Positions 10,895-21,411 of a DNA stretch of 64,000 nt are shown piece by piece. The first letter of the stretch is position 1. Every line of letters starts with the position of its first letter. The stretch covers positions 1,364,001-1,428,000 of the forward strand of contig OY723264.1 of NCBI GenBank assembly GCA_963210315.1, given 5' to 3'. Made by a program: the position numbers and the translations under genes. The notes under the pieces were generated by a model that was not told the DNA's origin, did not search any database, and worked only from the letters and a program-made list of their open reading frames with translations. Origin of the DNA: Rhynchopus euleeides. Its lineage: Eukaryota; Euglenozoa; Diplonemea; Diplonemida; Diplonemidae.

Positions 10895-12022
10895 AATGCC
10901 ACCCTTTTACGTGGACAAACACGATTTTTCAAAAAACCGGCGCAGAGGCCCCAAAGCCCCCGTAAACCCTCCAAACCCCCCCAGATCGGTCCGGAAACCC
11001 ATCGAACCCCACTTTTCCACCATTCCGGGCACCTCAGGTGCCCGAATTGGGGTACCTAAATTTTGTGCCACCGTTTGGTACCGGACAGTGCCACTGTGTG
11101 GGAGGTTGGAAAAGAAAATGCCCCAACACACCACATCTGAGGGTTGCAATGCATGTTGCTTGCCAACCACGTCATCCGGTGGGTGTCAGGCGCTATGTAG
11201 GTGGCATTAGCCAGGTCTTCGATGAGTTCTGGCTTGTATATGTACCTCCCTGCCACCATGCACCGGGAGGCTGCCTGTAGGTACGGAACAAGTCCAGATG
11301 GTCGTGTGATTCCTGTGCAGCAGTGCTCCACAACCGGGATGTGTTGACAACGACTGTTGCAACACGAGCTGTACATTCCGGGAACACACGAAGTGCGCTG
11401 TCGTGGTACCCATTGTGCCAGAATTGGTAGTTGCTGCGGTCTACTTTGCCTGGCCCAAGAGCACTGGTACTGAACGGTGCAATATGCGTGGCGAGGTGAA
11501 TGCAACGGAAGGGTGCAAAGTCAATACAGCTCTCGGATGGCGGGTGGTGGTGCCACTAGTGTGTGACGTTCACTCGAGGATACAACGCATCACAATGAAT
11601 CAGCAACCGTGGACCGAGTACAATACGCTCTCTGTGGCTGGTGTGGGGGACAAAGGCAGTGCCTGTGCCGCACGCAGGGAGGTACATATACAAGCCAGAA
11701 CACATCGAAGACCTGGCTCATGCCACCTACATAGCGCCTGACACCCACCGGATGACGTGGTTGGCAAGCAACATGCATTGCAACCCTCAGATGTGGTGTG
11801 TTGGGGCATTTTCTTTTCCAACCTCCCACACAGTGGCACTGTCCGGTACCAAACGGTGTCACAAAATTTAGGTACCCCAATTCGGGCACCTGAGGTGCCC
11901 GGAATGGTGGAAAAGTGGGGTTCGATGGGTTTCCGGACCGATCTGGGGGGGTTTGGAGGGTTTACGGGGGCTTTGGGGCCTCTGCGCCGGTTTTTTGAAA
12001 AATCGTGTTTGTCACCCCCATT
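10895..12022. mobile_element. Inverted-repeat core of the composite element
   Basis: The text from about 10913 to 11255 (ACAAACACGATTTTTCAAAA onward) recurs inverted and nearly identical at about 11683-12011, leaving a unique middle of about 430 bp. Open frames in the arms are mirror images of each other and are not taken as genes. The arms contain GGGCACCTGAGGTGCCCG-like palindromes (about 11027-11043 and inverted at about 11884-11901). No transposase is encoded. Confidence 0.75.
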
Positions 12023-13045
12023 CACGGTGGGATCTTGTAAATTTTACATGTATAACTACAAGTATATACATGTATTATACATGTATAATACTTGCATGTC
12101 AACTATTATACATGTATAATACATGTATATGCCTGAAATATACATGTAAAATACATGTATATCAAGTAAAAATACAAGTATAATACTTGCATGTCAACTA
12201 TTATACTTGTATTTTTACTTGATATACATGTATTTTACATGTATATTTCAGGCATTTACATGTATTTTACATGTATAATACTTGTCATGCAAGTATTATA
12301 CATGTAAAATACTTGCATGACAAGTAAAATACATGTATAATACTTGCATGACAAGTAAAATACTTGCATGCAAGTAAAATACATGTATTTTACTTGCATG
12401 CAAGTATTTTACTTGTCATGCAAGTATTTTACATGTATAATACTTGCATGACAAGTATTATACATGTAAAATACATGTAAATGCCTGAAATATACATGTA
12501 AAATACATGTACCGTATACGTAAATATTTTGGAACGTAAATATTATGGAACGTAAATATTTTGGAACGCTGGTGGGTTGGCGTTCCAGATTTTTTTCGTT
12601 CCATAATATTTACAGGGCTTTCTGCGACTCGGGGACTTGGACCAGGTGATCGGACGGCATACAGAGTCCCTGACGGGACCTACTCGTGCACTTTTCGCGC
12701 GATTCCTGACGCAAGCCGTCCTCACCACCGAGTCCCCAACTGGCCCTGTAAATATTATGGAACGTAAATATTATGGAACGGACCGGCCAAAAATGGGCCC
12801 GTTCCATAATATTTACGTTCCATAATATTTACGTATACGGTATATCAAGTAAAAATACATGTATAATAGTTGACATGCAAGTATTATACATGTATTTTTA
12901 CTTGATATACATGTATTTTACATGTATATTTCAGGCATATACATGTATTATACATGCATAATAGTTGACATGCAAGTATTATACATGTATAATACATGTA
13001 TTATACTTGTAGTTATACATGTATAATTTACAAGATCCCACCGTG
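12023..13045. mobile_element. CACGG palindrome element, copy 3 (B), carrying a TA-MITE
   Basis: Same ends and vocabulary as the other copies. Flanks ATT| and |TTT give a 2-bp TT duplication. The element is interrupted at 12512-12840 by the CCGTATACG MITE. Without the insertion the length is about 690 bp, close to copy 1. Confidence 0.85.
12512..12840 (-). mobile_element. CCGTATACG TA-MITE, copy 1
   Basis: Length 329 bp, flanked by TA on each side (12510-12511 and 12841-12842). The uninterrupted palindrome text ACATGTATATCAAG shows that TA was duplicated. Termini CCGTATACGTAAATATT are inverted at the other end, followed by tandem GGAACGTAAATATTATGG words. A unique core of about 140 bp contains GGGGACTCGG and its complement. 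It lies in the opposite orientation to the other three copies. No protein is encoded; the TA target fits the Tc1/mariner/pogo superfamily. Confidence 0.85.
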
Positions 13046-13579
13046 TTTGACCCCCCCTACCCCCCCCCCCCCCCAGTGTTGTTAGAAACCGAGTTTTAAA
13101 CATTTTAAACGTTTTACAGGGGGGGGTCAAATAAACGTACTTAGTACTACTATTCGGCGAACGCGCGGGCCTAAATCGACCTCGCCAGAAAATTAATAAA
13201 TAGTTTGCGAGCGAATAGACGTACTTAGTACGTCTATTCAACTTTTCCTAAAAACGCTGTTTGCAGGGGCTCTGCGGGGCTGTTTGGTCCACCAGGGGCG
13301 CGCTGGTCACTGCTGTCGTCCGTCTCTCACTTCTTCTGCCTTCCGGTCGAGTATCCGCTCTGTTCTCGTCCTACCACTCGCCCCTCATTTGGTTTCGTAC
13401 CGTTTTGATTTGTATTGCCCCCCCCCCCTCTGGTGCCCCCCCTGGTTGACATTCTTGTTGAGTTAGTGAAAGCATACACAGTTCATCAGAGCTGTCAGCT
13501 TCACTGTCGGTGGTTGGTTGGTGCGTTGATGCTTAAAAAAAGATGTGAAAAAGACAAGCCACAACCAGCACGCCCCAAC

Positions 13580-16500
13580 TTACTTCTTCTTCAAGTTCTT
13601 GGGCTTGTTGGGGCAAGTCTGCATGTTGTGCCCAGGCTTCCTACACCCTTTGCAGAGCCTGCGGTGTTTGTTGGGAGTCTGGGTGGTCGGGGACGCTGCG
13701 CGCTTCTTTTGGGAGGACTGGGAGGACTGGGAAGGCTGTGTCTGTGTGAGAGAGTTCACACGAACCGGCTTCGCCCATGCCAAGATGCTTGACTGTTGGG
13801 TTGGCTGAGACACAACTTTCTTTTGGGTGGACTGCTTCTCTGTGCTCTCTTTTGCCTTCCCGTCCAACCCAGGTTCAAGGTCCGCACCACCAGCCTCAGG
13901 GGATGTTTCTGTGCTTGGTGCGAAGGTGAGGTCCGGACAAAGGGAGCTCTTCACGAACCCGTCCTCCTCACCCGACACCTTCAGCACGTACCCCATATCC
14001 CGCAAGCGCTCGGCTACCACCTCCCCCCTCACACTTTCCACCGACTTTCCCCAAACAGCTCCAACAGAGGTGCACATGGCCTCGCGGTACCACCTCTCTG
14101 TGAAGCGACAATCCTGGCGAAAACCTTCGGCTGTTGATTTCTTCATCTCGAGACGGGCTTTGTCCTTGAGCCCTTCCAGGTGAGTGTGGAAGGCAGCCTT
14201 GAATGGTGCAAATGCATGCACATCAAGGTACTGCACTGTTCCTGTCAACCCACCTGGAATGACCGCTGACTTCGCCCCCGTCTTCCTGTGCAAGTACGCA
14301 ACATTTTTTGGTGCAATGTGTGTTGTCGCCGAGTCATAAATGACAAGCACGTTTTTGTTTTTGCAAATGGGGGCCAAGACGCTGTCAATCCACCACCGCC
14401 ACTCGGCTTCTTTGACCCAGCCGGTTTTCTGGAAAGTACAGTTAACCCCCGAGTCTTTGTGAATCTGATGCTCCTCCTTCTTTATCCTCTCGCCCGCACC
14501 TTTAAAAACGATCGACTGCTTTGTCGCAAGAATGGTCCTGTCTTTCACACTGAACGTGACAGCACCAATCAACGTGGCAAATCTATTTTTGCCAGCATCG
14601 GTATCGACCATGATGTTGGTGTCAGTGGTGTAGCACAACAGTTTGTCCCTGCGGGTAGAGCTCTTGTACAAGGCAGACTCATCCACATTCACAACCAGGT
14701 CAAAAGTACCAAAGGGGTTGTGCAGCAGCTCGGACCCGATGGAGAGGCGTCTGATGGTGGACCAGAAGCTGTGCAACTGGACCCGGGCTTTTTCAAGAGA
14801 AAGCTTGGCAATGCGCGAAGTACGAAATTGAAACTTGTTTCTCCTGGCCCAACCGTCAATCCACTCCACCGAAGCCTGGAAGCCTTTCGGGAAGGGAACA
14901 AAGGACATGGCAAGCTCCTTGATTTTGCGGCGCGTCGTTGGCAAGTCGTTCTTCCGCCGTTCTCCCACTTCTTTAAGCACGTGGGCCTCCACCTCAGGAA
15001 AGAAACACGACCTCCCCCCCCCCGCCTTTCTTTTGGCATGTGTTTTTCCATCATTTGCTGGGAGGCTCTTCATCGCCTTATCCTTGGGAAAGTCTCTCTT
15101 CCAACGAGTTGCCGTTGTCGAACACTGGTCCCGGTTCACTTGGATAGGAGGGTTACCAGGAGGAGTAGGAGGAGCAAAAAGGTAAGCACGCATGGTCTCC
15201 ATCACCGGGAGCCCAGCCCACAACAAGGAGGCTACAGCCTGCTTGTAGTGGGACGTGTAGCAGGCCCGGCGGGTTGTATCCCCAACCTTTGAAGGGGCCC
15301 TGCAGTGCTTAATTTCCCCCCCCAAAAACTCCTTTAGGTTTTCAACCGAGAGCACAATATCCGGGGAAGGGGTCTCCCCCTTCGTTGCACTCTCGGTATC
15401 CCCACCCGTGTTCCCTTCCCCACCCGTGTTCCCTTCCTCCCTTCCCTCCCCACTGTCCCCACTCCCGTCATCAGAGCCGTTCTTTTCGAGTTCTTCGAGA
15501 ACAGAGACTTTTTCGATGTCGTCGTCGTCGTCGTCGTCGCAGGTGCTCTCAGAGCTGCCATTCGATCCAGCGCCGCCCTCTGAGTCAGCGTCATCGTTCT
15601 CTGAGGTAGTGTCGTCGTTCGGTCCAGCGTCGTCGTTGCTCGCAGAAACCACAATCGCGCACGCGGTCTCCGCAGCCAACAGCTCCCGAAGATCACGGAG
15701 CACAGATTTGAGATCGTCTTTGGAGGGTGCCTGGCGTTCTTGGACCTCCCGCTCGATATCAGCAGCTGAAGACAGCTGATGAATCCGTGTGGGGAAAAAG
15801 TGTGTTGCATGCCGGACGGCCTGAATCCCACACGACCACGCGTCCTTCTGCATCCCACTCAACACCACACGGACAGTGCTGAACTTCTGCTCGAGGCTCT
15901 TGGCGAGTGGAGAACCGTGAATGATCGCGTGGTCGTCAATCACGATACACTCATCCTCCCGGAAAGCACAAAAGACCCAGTGGAGGCCTGTGTTGTTGTG
16001 TGTGTTCACCACACAACCCTGCCACTCCGATTTTGTCTCCCAGAACGCCACACCCTGGGGACTAGCTGGATAGCGCTTCATCCCTTTTGTGATGCTCTCG
16101 AACTGGCAGTACTCAAAAAAACGAGTACCGTCCGGGTTTTTCACCGGATCATACCGGGGGTTGGCGACACGGGACACTGCTTCTACACCAGCGGGCTGCA
16201 GGTAGTGAACCAGCAGGTTCCCCACGTCGCTCGTCGTCAGCCAGTACCCCACCTTGACATTCTTTGAGGAATGCCCTTTTAAAAACTCGGCCCTTTTGGG
16301 GCCGCCTCCGTGCGCTTCCGTCGGCTGTGCCTCACACCCACCCCGAAGGACTGGAATGGGTTTGGCTTGTGTCTTCGGCGCGGAGCAGTCGGTTGAAGGT
16401 TTGGCTTGTGTCTTCAGCGTGGAGCAGTCGATTGAAGGTTCGGCTTGTGTCTTCGGCGCGGAGCAGTCGGTTGAAGGTTTAGCTTGTGTCTTCGGCGCGG

Positions 16501-16765
16501 AGCAGTCGGTTGAAGGTTCGGCTTGTGTCTTCGGCGCGGAGCAGTCGGTTGAAGGTTCGGCTTGTGTCTTCGGCGCGGACCGGTTGGTTGAAGGTTTGGC
16601 TTGTGTCTTCGGCCATGAAAAAATCGGGCCATTGCAGCGTGCCCTGGCCCGGGCCAGTTGGTTGAAGGAAGGCCGGGGAGCGCATGGCGGTGGCCCATCC
16701 TCGAATATCTTGAACAGGAGGCATTCCATCAGCAGGAGGCACATGAAAGCATCGGACGTCATCAT
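13580..16765 (-). CDS. Pogo-like DDE transposase fused to a Ulp1/C48-type protease domain and CCHC knuckle
   Basis: First ATG at 16765 gives 1,061 residues. In order: a Thr-Gln-Ala-Glu-Pro-Ser repeat region of 13-residue units (about 52-136); a cysteine-protease-like domain (about 165-335) with LHW (His262), an Asp pair (about 277-278), Gln306 and Cys312 in SGMQKDAWSCGIQ, the His/Asp/Gln/Cys set of Ulp1-type C48 peptidases; a long acidic stretch (about 375-455); a helix-turn-helix-like region (about 590-660); and the DDE core with NVDES (Asp695), LVIYDSATTH (Asp811) and TVQYLDVHAFAPFK (Asp848), matching the pogo/Tigger pattern. A Ser/Gln-rich tail ends in a zinc knuckle CKGCRKPGHNMQTC. It would excise and insert the surrounding element. 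The protease role is unknown; SUMO-linked cleavage or self-processing are guesses. Confidence 0.85.
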   Translation of the reverse strand: MMTSDAFMCLLLMECLLFKIFEDGPPPCAPRPSFNQLARARARCNGPIFSWPKTQAKPSTNRSAPKTQAEPSTDCSAPKTQAEPSTDCSAPKTQAKPSTDCSAPKTQAEPSIDCSTLKTQAKPSTDCSAPKTQAKPIPVLRGGCEAQPTEAHGGGPKRAEFLKGHSSKNVKVGYWLTTSDVGNLLVHYLQPAGVEAVSRVANPRYDPVKNPDGTRFFEYCQFESITKGMKRYPASPQGVAFWETKSEWQGCVVNTHNNTGLHWVFCAFREDECIVIDDHAIIHGSPLAKSLEQKFSTVRVVLSGMQKDAWSCGIQAVRHATHFFPTRIHQLSSAADIEREVQERQAPSKDDLKSVLRDLRELLAAETACAIVVSASNDDAGPNDDTTSENDDADSEGGAGSNGSSESTCDDDDDDDIEKVSVLEELEKNGSDDGSGDSGEGREEGNTGGEGNTGGDTESATKGETPSPDIVLSVENLKEFLGGEIKHCRAPSKVGDTTRRACYTSHYKQAVASLLWAGLPVMETMRAYLFAPPTPPGNPPIQVNRDQCSTTATRWKRDFPKDKAMKSLPANDGKTHAKRKAGGGRSCFFPEVEAHVLKEVGERRKNDLPTTRRKIKELAMSFVPFPKGFQASVEWIDGWARRNKFQFRTSRIAKLSLEKARVQLHSFWSTIRRLSIGSELLHNPFGTFDLVVNVDESALYKSSTRRDKLLCYTTDTNIMVDTDAGKNRFATLIGAVTFSVKDRTILATKQSIVFKGAGERIKKEEHQIHKDSGVNCTFQKTGWVKEAEWRWWIDSVLAPICKNKNVLVIYDSATTHIAPKNVAYLHRKTGAKSAVIPGGLTGTVQYLDVHAFAPFKAAFHTHLEGLKDKARLEMKKSTAEGFRQDCRFTERWYREAMCTSVGAVWGKSVESVRGEVVAERLRDMGYVLKVSGEEDGFVKSSLCPDLTFAPSTETSPEAGGADLEPGLDGKAKESTEKQSTQKKVVSQPTQQSSILAWAKPVRVNSLTQTQPSQSSQSSQKKRAASPTTQTPNKHRRLCKGCRKPGHNMQTCPNKPKNLKKK
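16361..16613. repeat. 39-bp coding minisatellite in the transposase gene
   Basis: About six and a half tandem 39-bp units (GGTTTGGCTTGTGTCTTCGG then CGCGGAGCAGTCGGTTGAA) encode the 13-residue repeats at the transposase N-terminus. The units differ by few bases, so the array is young or homogenised, and the repeat number keeps frame. Confidence 0.85.
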
Positions 16766-17539
16766 TATGTCGGACACCAGCCGAAGCTATTGGCTCTGTT
16801 GGTGGATGGTGAAATCTGGGCAGTTGGATTGCGGGTTTGCGGGCGTGTGTTGATCAGTGCTGCACAACAGGAGAGAATGTCAAACAACGTCAGGGAAGGG
16901 GGCTGCGGGGGGTGGGGGGTGGGCTCAGCTGGTCCTCGAAGGCTACATCTATGGTGAGGTGTGTCTGGGGCCATCCGTCCACATCTTCTCGTTGGTGGTA
17001 GGGACTGCGGACGCCGTAGATGAGGAGTCGTTTAATGCGCGCCGCTCTTCAGCAGTGATTTTGACGCCTCTGGACCCCAGGAGTTTGCGGGTTTCCGGGT
17101 TTGCGGTCTTCAGCAGTGGTTCTGATGCCTCTGGACCGCAGGAGTTTGCGGGTTCGCTGGTTTCCCGTCCGTATGTGTCTGAGGGGGGATGCCCCGATTC
17201 CCTTCGTCACGACATATCTTTGAGCGTAGGTCACTTCCCCCCTCTACGGACCCCGTGCACCCTGGTTCCCCTAAGTGGCACCAATAGACCCCGTTGTCCC
17301 CATTCCTTGCCCCAAAGTTTGCAGATTTGTGTGTCTCCAAAAAGAAAATCTCAAAAAAAACGGAAAATTTTCCCAAAAAAAAGGGTGAAAAGTAAGTACT
17401 ACTATTCAACGGCCCAACGTGCCCCAGAGCCCCAAAAAAATAAGTACTACTATTCGGCTAAGTACTACTATTCAACTAAGTACGTTTATTTGACCCCCCC
17501 CTGTAAACGTTTTAAAGTTTAAAACGCCGTTTTAAATTA

Positions 17540-17866
17540 CCGTATACGTAAATATTATGGAACGTAAATATTATGGAACGGGCCCATTTTTGGCCGGTCC
17601 GTTCCATAATATTTACGTTCCAAAATATTTACAGGGCCAGTTGGGGACTCGGTGGTGAGGACGGCTTGCGTCAGGAATCGCGCGAAAAGTGCACGAGTAG
17701 GTCCCGTCAGGGACTCTGCATGCCGTCCGATCACCTGGTCCAAGTCCCCGAGTCGCAGAAAGCCCTGTAAATATTATGGAACGAAAAAAATCTGGAACGC
17801 CAACCCACCAGCGTTCCAAAATATTTACGTTCCATAATATTTACGTTCCAAAATATTTACGTATAC
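17540..17866 (+). mobile_element. CCGTATACG TA-MITE, copy 4, split by another element
   Basis: The MITE starts after TA (17538-17539) in TTTAAAT-rich sequence. Its right terminus is cut: the last bases GG and the flanking TA lie at 19901-19904, beyond a 2-kb insertion. The internal text matches the other copies closely. This solo copy lies just outside the pogo-like element rather than in a CACGG palindrome. Confidence 0.85.
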
Positions 17867-19894
17867 CATACATCGGGCGTTATTGCGTTACCAGTAACGG
17901 TAATACCGTTATTTTTTCGGTAAAATAACTTACCGTTAATAACGTTCCAGAACGGCCGAATAACGTTATCCGAAAATCGGTAACGTTATTTTTCCGCGTT
18001 ATACCGTTATCGATAACGGTAATACCGTTATTACCGTTATCAGGAACGGTAATAACGTTATCGGTAACGTTATTACCGTTATTACCGTTATCGGTAATGG
18101 TAATACCGTTATCAGTAACGGTAATAACGTTATCGGTAACGTTATTACCGTTATTACCGGTAATACCGCGTTATTTTCGGTATTTTTGGGCAACTTCTAT
18201 AGGGGGACCCTTTTCGAATTTTTTTTTCGGGGTGGCCAGAATGGGCTGTTTTAGGCTATTTGAGGCCATTTTCGAGCAAATTTTTGGGTTTAGAGCCACG
18301 CAAAGGGTCTAAAATGGGCATGCCAATCTCAAAAAATGCTCAAAATTCCGAGAGATTTCAGATTTTTCGAATTTTTTGACCGAGAAAATTCTGACCCCAA
18401 AATGTGGTCCTTGTGGTCTGGAACTGTCCGTTGTCGAAGGAATTGGTGAAAAAATCGTGATTTTTGGCCTCTGGATCACCCATGCCGTCCCAAAAATCAA
18501 GCAAAAGAGGTTTGGTAGGTGCATTTTTGGGTGAACATGAGCCATTGTGCCAACCTGCTTGATTTCACCCGAAAATCGGAATCCGTTGAATATGGTTTCT
18601 GATGAAAATGTGAAAATTTTCGACCTTCTTCGCAGTTTTTGCCACTTCCTTGCCCCATCTTTCCCACCCAAAATCGAAGTACCGTGAATGGTGTTGTTGA
18701 AAGGTCCAAATTGCGTTGGTTGTGCGTAGTTCTGCCGAAATCGTGCACACGTTGTGCATAGTGCATGTGTAACGCCATTTGCGACCAAAATGTAAATTTC
18801 CTGCACCCGAGCGTTGACGCTTCCACACACCCTTACAAACCCACTTGCCTGATGAAGGGGGTGGTGTGTAGAGCACGTTTGGCAGGGCTGAATGACACTT
18901 TCCGCGCGAAGGTCGTGTGCGTAATTAAAAAACGGTCCGAGGGCCGGAGGCCCGAGGCCTTTTTTTACCTGCACGAGGGTGCAATTGAGGCCGATACGGG
19001 GTGCAGATGATGGTTTCTTGCACAACCCAGTCATGTTTTGCACATCACGACGAACTCGGAAATTCCTCATAGTTGCACTCCAGGTCTCATATTTGCACTG
19101 GTGCAAATATGGGACCTGGAGTGCGTGCAAATAATGACTGGGGGGTGCAAGAAAGTTCAAATTGCGTAGTTCCTGCGTACTTCGTGCGTAGCCCGAGCGT
19201 ACTTTGGGTAGTTCGTGCGTATATTGTGCGAAGCGTCTTTGACAGCACCAGTAACGGACTTTTGGAACGTAACTATTTTAGAACGGACCGGGAAAAAATG
19301 GGCACGTCGCTACTTCGCGCTACTTCGTCGCTCGTAACGAGTAAAAATATCAGGTGGTTTATACACCGCCAATGTGAGGTGTGCGGGTGTATTCCTGAAG
19401 GATTCACTTCTGCGTCCACACTGAGTGATTTTGGAGTGATTTTCACTCCAAATTTCACTCCAGGAACATTGGATGCTGCAAGGTTGCAGGGGTTTCTGCA
19501 GTATTTGTCTTGAAAAAGCCAAAAAACATGATTTTTTCACGAAACTCGACATGTCCGTGCGTTATTATCCAAAAAATGGTCCCAGGGGGGTATTCTGGAG
19601 CTATCTCCACCAAAAACTACACCATCCGCCCGCAAAATTGTCCGAATAACGCAAGTTTTCATGAAAATAACGGAAAAATAACGCGTTATTTTAGGAGAAA
19701 ACGTTTTCCAATTTTTTGACATCACGGAGTGGCCCCCTGGAGTGATATTTTACCCAAGAAAATTCTTTTAGGGGGGGTAGGGACCCGAGTTTCGGGTCAG
19801 ATTCACCGGGAAATGCTGCCTTTTTTGGGGTCAAAAAATAACGCAAAAATAACGTTATTACCGTTACTGGTAACGGAATAACGCCCAATGTATG
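17867..19894. mobile_element. TIR element with CATACAT ends, built partly of TAACGTTA words
   Basis: CATACATCGGGCGTTATT at the left is matched by AATAACGCCCAATGTATG at the right; the TIR runs about 39 bp (through ACCAGTAACGGTAATA) with two mismatches. It splits the terminus of a TA-MITE, and GTATAC is present on both sides (17861-17866 and 19895-19900). Because GTATAC is itself a palindrome, the duplication could be AT, TATA or GTATAC. From 17880 to 18180 the sequence is an array of GGTAATACCGTTAT and TAACGTTATTACCG words. The 283-residue minus-strand open frame inside (18309-19160) looks like chance. No transposase is recognised. Confidence 0.8.
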
Positions 19895-19904
19895 GTATAC
19901 GGTA

Positions 19905-21411
19905 TTTAAAATGGGGTTTAAAACGGGGTTTAAAACGGCAAAAAACCCTGCAAAATATAGGGGGAGACTTTTCGATTTTTTTTTCTGGAACCCAAAATTG
20001 GTCGTTTTGGGCCATCTGAGGCCATCTTCGGCAAAAAAATCCAATTTTGAGGCTCCCTGGGGGTCCCAAATGGGTGAACAAATTCCCTGTGTGAAATAGC
20101 CTATTGCAGGCCTTTTGAGCATGATCAGGCAAACACAGCTGTGTGGCAGGGCTTTCTGCGAAAATTCGCCTCCTGGTGAAGTGGGCTACTTTTCACTCTC
20201 CATTCACCCTGGCCTCAACCCGTTCCTCTGCTCACCCTGACGCAAGCTCATGCCCTCATCGTTGACAATCACCCAGAAAAGATTCAGGATGGTACAGTAC
20301 AGACTCGGGTGCACGAACGATCCAACGGTGGTGCCTGTTTGACTTGCTGGTGTATGGTTGATCATTGCTTGTTCCGTACATTTCGCTTTCTCAGCGCCCC
20401 CGCCTTCACCGAAACCCGATGCCCCAACACGAGCGGTGTGGCGCCCGTGGTACTGACCCCTTCGGACCTTAACTCCAGCGGTAGCCGCCGGTTTCTTCAA
20501 AGAAACTCATCGATGATGTCCCCCCAGAGTGCAGGTTCCTGCTGCCTACCCACGATCATTAGGGTGCTGAGAGAATGGCTAGGTGATCAATAATTGTCCC
20601 AAACACTAGCTTGGCAACAGCCAGAGCAACCCCAGGTGGGGCGCAGCCGAGTGCTGCAACCATCGTTCTGACAGCAACAACATCACCTGGCTGTCTTGTT
20701 GAACACAGCCGTGATGAAGCTGGCTGCACTTCCTGTTTGGAGTTCGTCGGGATCCGTTCTGCAAAAGTGAAAGTTGGAGGCAAAGAATAGATGACGAGGA
20801 TGGTTACGCCTTTTGTAGGCTTCTCTCGATCAGAGAAGTCGGGCGTCCATAGGAGAGTAAAGGGAATACAGATATGCTCCTCTCAAAGAGGGGCAGGCCA
20901 AAGGTAGGCTCCAGGTGGCAACTGGAACTGTGCAACTTTTCCAGAAGGTGCTTCCAGGACTGTCGAAGGAGCTGGTGGAGTTCGCTGGGTCCATTGCCAT
21001 CCCCATCATGGTGATCCGGCCTTCAACCTGCGACTTTGTATCATGGATTCAGCTCAAAAGGGTGCACATCGAGTGATGCAAGATGAAGATTCGACACTCC
21101 AGAAATATGCTGATGTCAAACTGCATTATTCCTGAGAACAACGGAGGGGGTGTGCCAACTGATGCCGGTGCGATTGATGCAACCCTCACCACAACGTCAG
21201 TGCCACCTATTTTCCACCAATAATGTGTCCGCTGTGACAGGAATGCAGGAATAATCACCCAGAATATGAGCTGGGGGGCCTCAGGGGGCATGGAAAAATT
21301 TTTTTTGGCCGAAAAAAATTTTTTTTGGTGTGAAAACACCACAGAAACGCCCTGTTTTAACCCCCGTTTTAAACTCCGTTTTAAATTAATTTAAAACGCG
21401 TTTTAATTTAA
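19905..21411. other. Repeat-derived interval, no gene recognised
   Basis: The interval starts with GGGGTTTAAAACGGGGTTTAAAACGG and an ATAGGGGGAGACTTTTCGAT motif (about 19957) related to copies at 18199 and 25889. From about 20100 to 21250 the composition resembles old coding DNA, but only short frames on both strands remain and no domain is recognisable. Near 21295-21330 there are two GAAAAATTTTTTTTGG repeats, followed by TTTAAA-rich sequence in which the piggyBac-like element sits. Confidence 0.5.

Larger units (their letters stand above)
9773..13059. mobile_element. Nested composite: TA-flanked G7-TCAAATG element carrying two CACGG palindromes
   Basis: TA, then GGGGGGGTCAAA, opens the unit, and TTTGACCCCCCC then TA closes it. 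Inside lie palindrome A (9787-10894), an inverted-repeat core (10895-12022) and palindrome B (12023-13045). Removing A and B with one copy of their 2-bp duplications restores a simpler element of about 1.2 kb with TIR GGGGGGGTCAAATG. That TIR shares its G-run plus TCAAAT with the pogo-like element starting 57 bp downstream, so this looks like a non-autonomous relative of it. The outside is C-homopolymer on both sides. Confidence 0.75.
13117..17503 (-). mobile_element. Pogo-like DNA transposon with protease-transposase fusion
   Basis: The element runs from CAGGGGGGGGTCAAATAAAC to its complement GTTTATTTGACCCCCCCCTG, flanked by TA at 13115-13116 and 17504-17505. Subterminal motifs TAAGTACTACTATTC occur once on the left and three times on the right, with a palindrome GTACTTAGTAC on the left at about 13208-13218; these are candidate transposase-binding sites. 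One long gene is encoded on the minus strand. A 61-bp tandem duplication (about 17045-17160) lies upstream of that gene. TA duplication, CAG-type ends and the DDE motifs agree with a pogo/Tc1-mariner assignment. The element looks complete. Confidence 0.85.

Noticed and set aside
18000-18180. Telomere-like repeat array
   Set aside because: The TAACGTTATTACC words are palindromic and irregular in both orientations, unlike a directional telomere repeat, and lie inside a TIR element.
18309-19160. 283-residue minus-strand frame inside the CATACAT element
   Set aside because: No domain, Phe/Arg/Pro-rich composition from GATTTTT words, and no supporting context.
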